From Leyella stercorea (lineage in GTDB: Bacteria; Bacteroidota; Bacteroidia; Bacteroidales; Bacteroidaceae): a stretch of 38,647 nt of DNA. Made by a program: the position numbers and the translations under genes. Positions 8,165 through 17,514 of this stretch are shown here, piece by piece; positions within the stretch are counted from its first letter, which is position 1, and each line of letters begins with the position of its first letter. The stretch is from contig NZ_JADYTS010000025.1 in assembly GCF_021531355.1 (NCBI RefSeq), forward strand, positions 1 to 38,647, read 5' to 3'. A model generated the notes under the pieces. It saw nothing but the letters and a program-made list of their open reading frames with translations. It was not told where the DNA came from and did no database searches.

Positions 8165-9418
8165 TTATCTTGTTTTGATATTCTTATAGCCTACAAGTTG
8201 GTCAGTTCTTTGGCCGAACTGTCGGAAATATACAAGTATCTGGTATTCGTTTTCTGTTTGGTAGAAATTGCCTTCGCATGGCAATGGTATGGTTCTTGCT
8301 TCGTCTAGGCTAGTAGTTACATACCGGTAAGAGTAATAGCCTTGTTTCAATATTGCACACGCTTCATATTGTTTGGCTTCATTATTGTATTCCATCTTAA
8401 TGCCATGTTCTCCCATAATGTTTGTCCATACTCCATTAATGTAAACAGGAGTCGTTTGCCGAGGTATGCTTAATGTAAACTTGACGTTGACATAGTCTGA
8501 AGCAATGTCGTTTTCGACGTTGTCGCTATTGCGAATGTAGAAATGTCCGTTGGCATCTTCATCGTATATATAATTGCGTCGGGGTTCGTCGGTCCATAGG
8601 TCAGCACAATATTTAACTCCATCCCAATATATTGACTCTACACCCATAGAGGGTCGTTCGACATCAAGAATCTCAAACTTGCGGTATTCGTTGCCTCCCT
8701 CGAATATCAGTTCGCGATTATGGTTGAAAATTATTTTTTTTGTGAGCCTTGTTTGTGGAATAGGGTTGTAGCGTGCCGTGCTCCATACGCCGTTTTGCAT
8801 GACTATCGTCGTTACTTCTTTTTTGGGGTCGGATATAATCAATCCGGAGAAATCCACGCTGCCAGACACCTGCTGGTGTTTGGTGTTTGCGTCAATGTCG
8901 GTATTCGATGACACTCTGGCTTCAACTTTCACAGTAGGATTCACCACCATAAAATGAGCATATAGAATGGTATCCTTGTCATTGTCGTCATAAATAGCAA
9001 GCCTATAGTTGCCGCTCATCTTCAGTCGGCATCGGTCGTTGGGTATTGACAGACTGTAATGGGTGTAAATGGTGTTTGTGTTGACCGACTTGGCGTAGCT
9101 GTCTATAATGTCGCCATCGGCAAATCCGTCGCAATAGTCGGTGTCGAATATTCCCTCAGAAGGAGACCAGTCTGCCTCGCAATGCTGCAATCTATAGGAA
9201 TATCGGTGGTAGTCGTGGGTAAGGTCGTCGAAACAGATGTTTATAGGAGTGTCGTCGCTAATGTTGATGATTGGCATAGAAAGCCAGTTGTTGCCGGCTG
9301 TCACCTGCAACGAAGCGATGTTATTGCACAATACGACATCCCTTTGGGCTGAGGCTGCCATGCCAATGCACGAGGCTGCCCCTGCCAAAAATATTTTTAT
9401 GGGGAGGTGTAGCAACAT
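8165..9418 (-). CDS. Type IX secretion system plug protein (DUF5103)
   Basis: This 417-residue exported protein starts MLLHLPIKIFLAGAASCIGMAASAQ, a signal peptide. The body is all-beta and carries the DUF5103 pattern: FDDLTHDYHRYSYRLQHCEADW near the N-terminus, then DYxxGF, YTHYSLSIPN and a C-terminal GYYSYRY segment. DUF5103 proteins of Bacteroidota are known as the plug of the SprA translocon in the type IX secretion system, which moves proteins across the outer membrane. The start is the ATG at 9418; the reading frame upstream opens only with TTG. It follows the TonB-dependent receptor gene by 22 bases and is likely co-transcribed with it. No other T9SS component lies in the window. Confidence 0.85.
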   Translation of the reverse strand: MLLHLPIKIFLAGAASCIGMAASAQRDVVLCNNIASLQVTAGNNWLSMPIINISDDTPINICFDDLTHDYHRYSYRLQHCEADWSPSEGIFDTDYCDGFADGDIIDSYAKSVNTNTIYTHYSLSIPNDRCRLKMSGNYRLAIYDDNDKDTILYAHFMVVNPTVKVEARVSSNTDIDANTKHQQVSGSVDFSGLIISDPKKEVTTIVMQNGVWSTARYNPIPQTRLTKKIIFNHNRELIFEGGNEYRKFEILDVERPSMGVESIYWDGVKYCADLWTDEPRRNYIYDEDANGHFYIRNSDNVENDIASDYVNVKFTLSIPRQTTPVYINGVWTNIMGEHGIKMEYNNEAKQYEACAILKQGYYSYRYVTTSLDEARTIPLPCEGNFYQTENEYQILVYFRQFGQRTDQLVGYKNIKTR

Positions 9419-9440
9419 ATCTGTCAAACAATAAATCGGA

Positions 9441-11831
9441 TTATAAATCTACAGAAACCTTGAAGTTCAACTGACGGCCAGTCAGATAATTCGGCACAGC
9501 ATATTGTTGGGCGGTGACGTCAGTAACCCAGTAGTAGGAGTTGACATTGCTTATGCCCAGCAGATTGAGACACTCTACGCCCAGCCATACATTGCGCAAT
9601 GTGCTGTGCTTGCTGCTATGACTGGTGTTGTCAACGAGGCGGTAGCTGAGTCCCATATCCACACGCTTGTAGGCTGGAGCACGGAACGAGTTGGTCTCCA
9701 GTTCCTGATGTGGAGCCGAGAAAGGCAGTCCGTCGGCATAAGCCAGCTTTAATGACATCTTCCAGCGCTGGGTTCCGGGGAAGTAGTCGGTAAAGAAGAG
9801 GCTTATGGCAAACCGCTGGTCGGTAGGGAGAGGTATTGACTTGTTGTTGAGCTTCATCCTTGTGTTCATCAACGAGAACGACAGCCACGAGTCGGCTCCT
9901 GGCACAAATTCTCCGTAGAGTTTCATGTCAAGTCCGGCAGCGTGTCCGTTGCATTCGTTGCCACCATAGTACACCACCTTGACGTTGTTGACGCTATAGG
10001 GGATAAGGTTGCCGAGAATCTTGTAGTAAGCCTCTGCCGAGAAGCGGAACTGCCGGTTGTTCATCTTGAAACGATAGTCGTATCCGGCAATGATGTGAAC
10101 TGAGCGTTGGCTCTTTGCCTTACGGTTGAGTGTGGCATACGTCACGCCGTTGACGGTAGATGTATCGCGTATTTCCTTGAAGAAAGGTGACTGATAGTAC
10201 AGTCCGGCAGCCAGTCGCATGGTGACATTCTCGTTGAATGCAGGTATTATGCCGAGCGAAAGGCGTGGGCTGAATATTGTCTCCTTATTGTAGCTCCAAT
10301 GGGATATGCGCACGCCGTAATTGAGTGTGTAGAGCGTCTTCTTGCTTGGACTGGTAAAGCGATATGTGTCCTGGATGTAAGCCTCCATGCGTCTGGCGCT
10401 GAGCGAATTCTTGGCGCGCATGCTGTAAATCATCTTAAGGTCGTTGCCAGTATGCGGAATGTTGTAATTGCTTGAGTCGCGCATCTCGTATTCAGCCGAG
10501 TTCTCCGTAACGTGCTCGTTCTTAAAGGTGAATGCAGCCTCAATGTCGTGCTTCTTCGCCTTAGTGTTGAACATCATCTTAAGACTTTCGACATGAGCGT
10601 CGAGATAATTGCGGGCGTGCTGGAAGAAAGTGCCGACACCAAGATTTTCGCTGGTCTCGGTCTGTGTAAGCCAGTATTGTCCCTGAATGTCGTAGCGTTC
10701 CTGCTCGTGGGTCTTGAATGCAGAAGCAATAAGCGACAGCTTTGTGGCATCGCCTGTCTTGTATGTCAGTCCTGCCGAACCGAAATAGGTGCGGAAGACA
10801 TCCTTCTCCTGTCCGTCAAAATATACGCGAAAGGACTTTACGTCTTCGCTTGTTCCGAATCTTGTCTCGCGGTCTTCGGGAAAGAAGTTGTAGTTGTTGT
10901 TAGAGATGTTGCCCAGTATGTTTATCTCCCAACGCTTGTTGGGCTTGAGCGTAAGGTATGTTTGATAGTCGACGAAAGTGGGGCGGTACTCGCCTTTGGT
11001 GTCGAGTGATCCGAGTAGATTGCGTGTCGTCTTGTATCTCACGCTATTGCTCCATGCGAACTTTTTGTTGCCATAGCCCACATAAATGCCGTCGCCCAAC
11101 AGACTTGCATAGGCTGAAGCCTCAAACCTTGAGGGTTGGCGGTAGGTGATGTTTAGAGCCGATGACATTTTGTCGCCATAGCGCGCCTCGTAGCCACCGG
11201 TTGAAAACTCTATCTTTTCGACCATATCGGAATTGATGATAGATATGCCTTCTTGTTGTCCGCTTCTAACCAGAAACGGGCGGTATATTTCGACATTATT
11301 TATATATACGCTGTTCTCGTCGAACGAACCGCCTCGTACATTATACTTCGAAGACAATTCGTTGTGGGTAGATACGCCAGCCTGACCTTGCAGCATTTCT
11401 TCAACGGAATTGCCAGTAACTGAAGGCATATTTTTGATGTCGTCTTTCTTGAGCTGTTGCATCTGTCCGGTCTGGATTTTTGTACCGATCACGGTCACTC
11501 CTTCTATCTCTCCAACATTACTATATAGTACAGTCTGCAGAGCCTGCTTGTCGCGTGGTTTTCTGAGTATTCTTGTTTTGGTGCGATAGCCAATCATCGA
11601 GAAGCGTATTTCTACTGAGTCGGCTGAGTGCAGTTGCAGGGTGTATTCGCCCTTTAACGATGTCATAGTCATTTTGCCTTGTTTGGCACAAGACACCGTG
11701 GCAAATTCTATAGGATTATTGCTCTCGTCAATGACGCGTCCGTGTAGGGTGAATGATTGTGCCTTCAGAACTGTAGGCACAAAAAAAACAAGGACGTTTA
11801 TAAGTATGAATAGAAATTTCTTATTTTTCAT
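9441..11831 (-). CDS. TonB-dependent outer membrane receptor with N-terminal carboxypeptidase-regulatory-like domain
   Basis: This 796-residue outer membrane protein has a signal peptide ending KAQS (residues 1-25), a carboxypeptidase-regulatory-like domain (about 26-105, beginning FTLHGRVIDESNNPIEFATV), a plug domain (about 115-215, with SVEEMLQGQAGVSTHNELSSK and the RGGSFDENSVYINN block) and a 22-strand-type beta barrel to the C-terminus, ending in an aromatic-rich strand with VSVDL. Such receptors import ligands using TonB energy. At about 800 residues it is much shorter than SusC transporters and no SusD follows, so a small ligand such as a metal chelate or vitamin is as likely as a glycan. 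The start codon is embedded in a terminator-shaped hairpin (see 11781-11850). The gene runs into the T9SS plug gene. Confidence 0.93.
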   Translation of the reverse strand: MKNKKFLFILINVLVFFVPTVLKAQSFTLHGRVIDESNNPIEFATVSCAKQGKMTMTSLKGEYTLQLHSADSVEIRFSMIGYRTKTRILRKPRDKQALQTVLYSNVGEIEGVTVIGTKIQTGQMQQLKKDDIKNMPSVTGNSVEEMLQGQAGVSTHNELSSKYNVRGGSFDENSVYINNVEIYRPFLVRSGQQEGISIINSDMVEKIEFSTGGYEARYGDKMSSALNITYRQPSRFEASAYASLLGDGIYVGYGNKKFAWSNSVRYKTTRNLLGSLDTKGEYRPTFVDYQTYLTLKPNKRWEINILGNISNNNYNFFPEDRETRFGTSEDVKSFRVYFDGQEKDVFRTYFGSAGLTYKTGDATKLSLIASAFKTHEQERYDIQGQYWLTQTETSENLGVGTFFQHARNYLDAHVESLKMMFNTKAKKHDIEAAFTFKNEHVTENSAEYEMRDSSNYNIPHTGNDLKMIYSMRAKNSLSARRMEAYIQDTYRFTSPSKKTLYTLNYGVRISHWSYNKETIFSPRLSLGIIPAFNENVTMRLAAGLYYQSPFFKEIRDTSTVNGVTYATLNRKAKSQRSVHIIAGYDYRFKMNNRQFRFSAEAYYKILGNLIPYSVNNVKVVYYGGNECNGHAAGLDMKLYGEFVPGADSWLSFSLMNTRMKLNNKSIPLPTDQRFAISLFFTDYFPGTQRWKMSLKLAYADGLPFSAPHQELETNSFRAPAYKRVDMGLSYRLVDNTSHSSKHSTLRNVWLGVECLNLLGISNVNSYYWVTDVTAQQYAVPNYLTGRQLNFKVSVDL

Positions 11832-11850
11832 ACTTAATAAACGTCCTTGT
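11781..11850 (-). terminator. Terminator-shaped hairpin containing the TonB-receptor start codon
   Basis: On the minus strand, the arm at 11827-11850 pairs with 11788-11810 over 23 base pairs with one bulged U and a 16-base loop. Seven U residues follow directly (11781-11787), so the shape is that of an intrinsic terminator. The receptor start codon (11829-11831) lies inside the 5' arm, and the stem and loop cover codons 1 to 15; the U tract encodes part of the signal peptide. The cbpA-like gene on the same strand ends about 40 bases before the hairpin, so it could be the terminator of that gene, a translational lock, or both. Confidence 0.75.
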
Positions 11851-11892
11851 AAAACTATTATTGCCTTAATGCCTTATTAAAAATGCTGCCGT

Positions 11893-12609
11893 TTATATAG
11901 AATTGCGCATTTGCATGAGACATTGTTTCTGTTTGTCAGACAAGTTGGTAGGCAGCTTTACGTTGTAGGTTATGATGAGGTCGCCCATTGTGCCGTCCCC
12001 CCTGTCGTAGCCTTTGCCACGCAAGCGTACTTTTGTTCCGTTCTGTGTCTCGGGTTTAACCTTAAGCTTGATTTTCGAACCGTTGCCCAACTGTATTATC
12101 ACCTCGCCGCCGAGTAGGGCAGTATAGAGGTCGATGTTGACGTTGGCGTTCATCTCGCCCGTGTTTTGCCGCATTGTGCTGCGCATACGTGAGCTGCGGC
12201 TTCTGCCTGCTTTAGCTCCGAACAGATCCTGGAAGAAGCTCGAAAAGCCTCCACCTTCAGATCCGAAGCCCGAGAAGTCGAAACCTTCAAACGGAGAGCC
12301 TCCGCTTGCATTGCCGTCGGAACTCCAGTAGTAGCTACCGTTGCCGCCTCCGGCAGCACCTCCATTTTGGGCAAATGCGTCAGCCTCACGCCATTTCTCG
12401 CCATACTGATCGTATTTCTTACGCTTCTCAGGGTCGGATATGACATCGTAGGCTTCATTCAGGGCTTGGAACTTAGCCTTGGCTTTAGGGTCGTTCGGAT
12501 GCAAGTCCGGATGAAACAGTTTGGCACGTTTGCGATAGGCTTCACGCACTTGGTCTTGAGGTATGTTGCGGTCAACTCCAAGAATCTTATAGTAGTCAAT
12601 AAATGCCAT
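11893..12609 (-). CDS. Short CbpA-like DnaJ co-chaperone
   Basis: This 238-residue J-domain protein has the HPD motif at residues 33-35 within a J domain (1-70), a glycine/serine/phenylalanine-rich linker (about 80-150) and one C-terminal substrate-binding beta domain (GEMNANVNIDLYTALLGGEV to LPTNLSDKQK). There is no CxxCxGxG zinc finger, so it is of the CbpA (class B) type and should stimulate a DnaK-type Hsp70 ATPase. CbpA of E. coli is about 306 residues with two beta domains; this one appears to have lost most of one and its C-terminal dimerisation tail. An AAAGGAG sequence 9 bases before the ATG is an unusual Shine-Dalgarno match for this phylum. The full DnaJ is encoded 4 kb away. Confidence 0.88.
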   Translation of the reverse strand: MAFIDYYKILGVDRNIPQDQVREAYRKRAKLFHPDLHPNDPKAKAKFQALNEAYDVISDPEKRKKYDQYGEKWREADAFAQNGGAAGGGNGSYYWSSDGNASGGSPFEGFDFSGFGSEGGGFSSFFQDLFGAKAGRSRSSRMRSTMRQNTGEMNANVNIDLYTALLGGEVIIQLGNGSKIKLKVKPETQNGTKVRLRGKGYDRGDGTMGDLIITYNVKLPTNLSDKQKQCLMQMRNSI

Positions 12610-12618
12610 AATTAATTT

Positions 12619-12625
12619 CTCCTTT
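12619..12625 (-). promoter_or_regulatory. Shine-Dalgarno sequence of the CbpA-like gene
   Basis: AAAGGAG on the minus strand, 9 bases before the ATG at 12607-12609. Such matches are rare among the genes of this window. Confidence 0.5.
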
Positions 12626-12676
12626 CTTTTATATACCCCAATGCAAAATCCATGCCACGAGCTGACGTTGCGGCTG

Positions 12677-13600
12677 TTATTTGAACAGGCTGCGGAAGAC
12701 TGTAGGTATAGGCGTTGAGAAGTCCATTCGTTCGCCCGTCACTGGATGGGTGAAGCACAGCATATAGGCATGCAGACAGAGGCGATGCAGCGGGTCGTCG
12801 CCATTGCCGTATTTAATGTCGCCGCAGACAGGATGACCCATGTCGGCAGAATGTACACGTATCTGGTTCTTGCGTCCGGTTTCAAGCTTGTATTCCACAA
12901 GCGTGTGCTCGGTAGTGCGGTTGAGCACATGGTAGTGGGTCACCGCATATTTGCCTCCGTTGTCTACTGGTGACGAGTAGGTGATGTAAGCCTTGTTGTC
13001 CTTCAGCCAATTGGCTATAGTGCCGTTGTCGTCCTTCATCTCGCCACTTGTCACAGCTACGTAACGTCGGTCGTAGACTATCTGGTGCCAGTTGTGCTCG
13101 AGAATCTGCTCGGTGTCAATGTCCTTGGCGTAAATCATCAGTCCGGATGTGTCGCGGTCGAGACGATGCACTACGTGGGCACGACACTTCTGATGCGACT
13201 TGGCAAAATAGTCGTCGAGTACCGACTTCACGTTCAAGGAAGAGTGTCCGGCAGCCATCGACAGAATGCCTATATTCTTTTCTACTACGACAATCCAGCG
13301 GTCTTCGTAGACAATCTTGACAAACTTATTCTTGAAATCGCACTTACGTTTGTGGCGGCTCACGCTAATGGTGTCGCCAGCCTTAAGAGGCGTGTCGAAT
13401 TGTGTTACGACCTTGCCGTTGATTCTTATGCCATGTCCTTGCAGTATCGCCTTGGTCTTGGAGCGGCTTTCGCCAATGGTATTGAGCAGATACTCAAGTA
13501 GTGGAGCCGGCTGAGTGCCGTTGAATGTGTACAAAGTACAGTCGGAGTTGTTTCTTTGTACATTTGAGCTATTTCGTGTGTTGAAGTTTTTTGATGCCAT
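12677..13600 (-). CDS. RluA-family pseudouridine synthase
   Basis: This 307-residue protein converts specific uridines in rRNA or tRNA to pseudouridine. It has an N-terminal S4-like RNA-binding domain (about residues 30-85, including SRSKTKAILQGHGIRINGKVV) and a catalytic domain with the signature HRLDRDTSGLM; D148 is the expected catalytic aspartate. LETGRKNQIRVHSADMGHPVCGD is the other conserved RluA block. The architecture fits the RluC/RluD branch, but the target uridine cannot be read. The ATG at 13600 is chosen because a -7 promoter element at 13624-13631 lies just upstream, which makes the in-frame start at 13648 untranscribable from it. The ABC-F gene is divergent, about 220 bases away. 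Confidence 0.92.
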   Translation of the reverse strand: MASKNFNTRNSSNVQRNNSDCTLYTFNGTQPAPLLEYLLNTIGESRSKTKAILQGHGIRINGKVVTQFDTPLKAGDTISVSRHKRKCDFKNKFVKIVYEDRWIVVVEKNIGILSMAAGHSSLNVKSVLDDYFAKSHQKCRAHVVHRLDRDTSGLMIYAKDIDTEQILEHNWHQIVYDRRYVAVTSGEMKDDNGTIANWLKDNKAYITYSSPVDNGGKYAVTHYHVLNRTTEHTLVEYKLETGRKNQIRVHSADMGHPVCGDIKYGNGDDPLHRLCLHAYMLCFTHPVTGERMDFSTPIPTVFRSLFK

Positions 13601-13623
13601 AGTATTATTTGAATTATATTTTG

Positions 13624-13631
13624 CAAAGGTA
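13624..13631 (-). promoter_or_regulatory. -7 promoter element of the pseudouridine synthase gene
   Basis: TACCTTTG on the minus strand matches the TAnnTTTG element. No good TTTG -33 element was found at 19-21 bases. It lies 23 bases before the chosen ATG. Confidence 0.45.
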
Positions 13632-13738
13632 CATATTTTTGTTGGCAACTTGCCATTAAGAACAAAACTTCATATGCGAAAATCTGTTAATTAAAGTCGG
13701 CTTTCTGAGCATGGTGGCTTTACAATATATAAATTCGA

Positions 13739-13770
13739 TTTGTCTGTACGGAAAAAATTGAGTAACTTTG
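13739..13770 (+). promoter_or_regulatory. Bacteroidota-type promoter for the ABC-F gene
   Basis: TTTG at 13739-13742, 20 bases, then TAACTTTG at 13763-13770: a perfect consensus match. The leader to the ATG at 13824 is about 45 bases. Confidence 0.75.
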
Positions 13771-13820
13771 CACGCAAATACTTGGTTATTTATTAAAATT
13801 CAATTAATTACAAATAATAG

Positions 13821-15440
<1,620 letters not shown>

Positions 15441-15485
15441 TGTATAGTAATAGCGTGTCGTAGACGTGCTAACCTGTAAAATATA

Positions 15486-15558
15486 ATACGAGTAGGCAAC
15501 TTTATGCGGACAGCCATCAATCGAAAAGTCTGCATTTTTGTCTACTCGTATGTTTTTC
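15486..15558 (+). terminator. Terminator after the ABC-F gene
   Basis: ATACGAGTAG (15486-15495) pairs with CTACTCGTAT (15542-15551), and GTTTTT follows. The loop is long (46 bases) with a smaller hairpin possible inside. It separates the ABC-F gene from grpE. Confidence 0.6.
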
Positions 15559-15634
15559 TGTGCATATGTTTCAATTTGGCAAGGATTTTGTAGTGTACTT
15601 TAGAAAAACGTATTTTACTAAGAACAAAAGCAAG

Positions 15635-16219
15635 ATGAAAAATAACGATAAAACAGAAGAGAAAGACATTGAAGTTAAGGACGGAAATGTAGAAGCCGCT
15701 GCAGCCGAAGAAGCTAAAGAGGCAGAAACAACTGATTGTAACGAAGAAACGACAGAAGACGGCAATGACGTGAACGCAAAGCTTGAAGCTGCCCAAAAAG
15801 AGATAGAGCAATTGCGCGACCGCTATTTGCGTACAGCAGCCGAGTTTGACAACTACAAGAAGCGTACGCTTAAGGAAAAGGCTGAGTTGCTGCTCAATGG
15901 TAGCGAGAAGACTGTTTGTGCTGTTCTTCCCGTATTGGACGATTTCGAGCGTGCACTTGCTACCGAAACCGACGATGCTCAGGCCGTAAAAGATGGCATG
16001 AAGCTGATATACAACAAGTTCAAGAAGGTGCTTGAATCAATCGGCGTAAAGAAGATAGAGACTGATGGACAAGACTTCAACGTTGACTATCATGAGGCAG
16101 TAGCTATGGTTCCTGGTATGGGCGACGACAATAAGGGCAAGGTTATAGACTGTCTGCAGACAGGCTATAAGCTTAACGATAAAGTGATACGACACGCCAA
16201 GGTAGCTGTTGGACAGTAA
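15635..16219 (+). CDS. grpE: Nucleotide exchange factor GrpE
   Basis: GrpE releases ADP from DnaK and so resets the Hsp70 cycle; it works as a dimer in the cytoplasm. The 194-residue protein has an acidic, low-complexity N-terminus (about 1-50, rich in E, D and A), a long coiled-coil helix (LEAAQKEIEQLRDRYLRTAAEFDNYKKRT) and the C-terminal beta domain ending LQTGYKLNDKVIRHAKVAVGQ, which is the GrpE signature. The ATG at 15635 is chosen; the frame can be extended upstream to a GTG at 15560, but that would add 25 basic and aromatic residues not typical of the family and would begin next to the preceding terminator. dnaJ follows after 28 bases. Confidence 0.95.
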   Translation: MKNNDKTEEKDIEVKDGNVEAAAAEEAKEAETTDCNEETTEDGNDVNAKLEAAQKEIEQLRDRYLRTAAEFDNYKKRTLKEKAELLLNGSEKTVCAVLPVLDDFERALATETDDAQAVKDGMKLIYNKFKKVLESIGVKKIETDGQDFNVDYHEAVAMVPGMGDDNKGKVIDCLQTGYKLNDKVIRHAKVAVGQ

Positions 16220-16247
16220 GTAGTTAACAATCCTCAATATTAATGCA

Positions 16248-17420
16248 ATGGCAAAAAGAGACTATTACGAAGTACTTGGCGTTAGCAAGACTGCCACAGA
16301 TGACGAGATAAAGAAGGCTTACCGCAAAATAGCCATAAAGTATCACCCTGACAAGAATCCCGGCGACAAAGAGGCTGAGGAGAAATTCAAGGAGGCTGCT
16401 GAGGCTTATGATGTGTTGCATGATGCGAACAAGCGTCAGCAGTATGACCAGTTCGGCTTTGACGCTCCCGGTGGTGGTAGCGGCTTTGGAGGCTTCGGCG
16501 GAGGTGGCAGCTTCTCTATGGATGACATCTTCTCTATGTTCGGTGATGTATTTGGCGGACATGGAGGAGGTTTTGGCGGATTTGAAGGCTTCGGTGGAGG
16601 CGGACAAAGACAGAAACCCCAATATCGTGGAGCCGATCTGCGCATAAAGGTCAATCTCACGCTTCAGGAAATCGCAACAGGCGTTACTAAGAAATTCAAA
16701 GTCAAGAAATATGTACAATGCCAGCATTGTCATGGTACTGGAGCTGAAGGCGGTAGCGGCAGCGAGACTTGTTCTACATGTCATGGTAGCGGCGTTGTGA
16801 CACGTACTGTCAGGACAATGCTTGGTATGATGCAGACCCAATCGGAATGTCCTACTTGTAATGGTGAAGGCACTATTATCAAGAACAAATGTAAGGAATG
16901 TGGCGGCAGCGGCATCGTAAAGGGTGAGGAAGTTGTCGAGATAAAGATTCCTGCTGGCGTTGCTGAGGGTATGGTAGTGAATGTACCGGGCAAGGGAAAT
17001 GCCGGTCAGCATAATGGTGTAAACGGTAATATTCAGGTGTATATTACAGAAGAGCCTAACGATACCTTTGTTCGTGACGGCAATGACGTGATTTACAATC
17101 TCCTTCTTGACTTCCCGACGGCTGTACTTGGCGGAACTGTAGAAGTGCCGACAATAGATGGCGGTAAGGTGAAGATAAAGATTGAAGCAGGAACACAGCC
17201 AGGCAAGACATTGCGTTTGCGTGGTAAGGGTCTGCCTTCGGTACAGGGTTACGGCAATGGTACTGGCGACTTGGTTGTCAATATCAGCGTGTACATTCCT
17301 AAGGAACTTTCGTCGAGCGAGAAGAAGGCCATTGAATCGTTCCGTGACAGCGATAACTTCAAGGGCGACAAGGAAACAAAGAAGTCTATTTTTGACCGTT
17401 TCAAGAATTACTTTAACTAA
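16248..17420 (+). CDS. dnaJ: Molecular chaperone DnaJ
   Basis: This 390-residue class A J-protein delivers substrates to DnaK and stimulates its ATPase. In order: a J domain with HPD at 33-35; a Gly/Phe-rich region (about 72-120); four zinc-binding CxxCxGxG repeats ([32 protein letters not shown], about 155-225); and the two beta domains, with conserved VPTIDGG and [10 protein letters not shown]. The length is typical. It forms a grpE-dnaJ operon followed by a strong terminator. dnaK itself is not in the window. I see no CIRCE-like inverted repeat upstream of grpE, so heat regulation is not visible. Confidence 0.97.
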   Translation: MAKRDYYEVLGVSKTATDDEIKKAYRKIAIKYHPDKNPGDKEAEEKFKEAAEAYDVLHDANKRQQYDQFGFDAPGGGSGFGGFGGGGSFSMDDIFSMFGDVFGGHGGGFGGFEGFGGGGQRQKPQYRGADLRIKVNLTLQEIATGVTKKFKVKKYVQCQHCHGTGAEGGSGSETCSTCHGSGVVTRTVRTMLGMMQTQSECPTCNGEGTIIKNKCKECGGSGIVKGEEVVEIKIPAGVAEGMVVNVPGKGNAGQHNGVNGNIQVYITEEPNDTFVRDGNDVIYNLLLDFPTAVLGGTVEVPTIDGGKVKIKIEAGTQPGKTLRLRGKGLPSVQGYGNGTGDLVVNISVYIPKELSSSEKKAIESFRDSDNFKGDKETKKSIFDRFKNYFN

Positions 17421-17434
17421 ATCATTATAAAAAT

Positions 17435-17491
17435 GGATGTGCCAAATGCACTTGGACTATGTTCCAGTCAACTTTAGGCACATCCTTTTTT
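17435..17491 (+). terminator. Terminator after dnaJ
   Basis: GGATGTGCC (17435-17443) pairs perfectly with GGCACATCC (17477-17485), followed by TTTTTT. A second small stem can form inside the loop. It ends 23 bases before folC, leaving little room for a separate folC promoter. Confidence 0.85.
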
Positions 17492-17514
17492 GTTTCTATA
17501 AATACTGAATTACT

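Noticed and set aside
15560..15634. Upstream extension of grpE from a GTG start
   Set aside because: The extra 25 residues are not typical of GrpE and overlap the terminator region of the preceding gene. The ATG at 15635 gives the usual acidic N-terminus.
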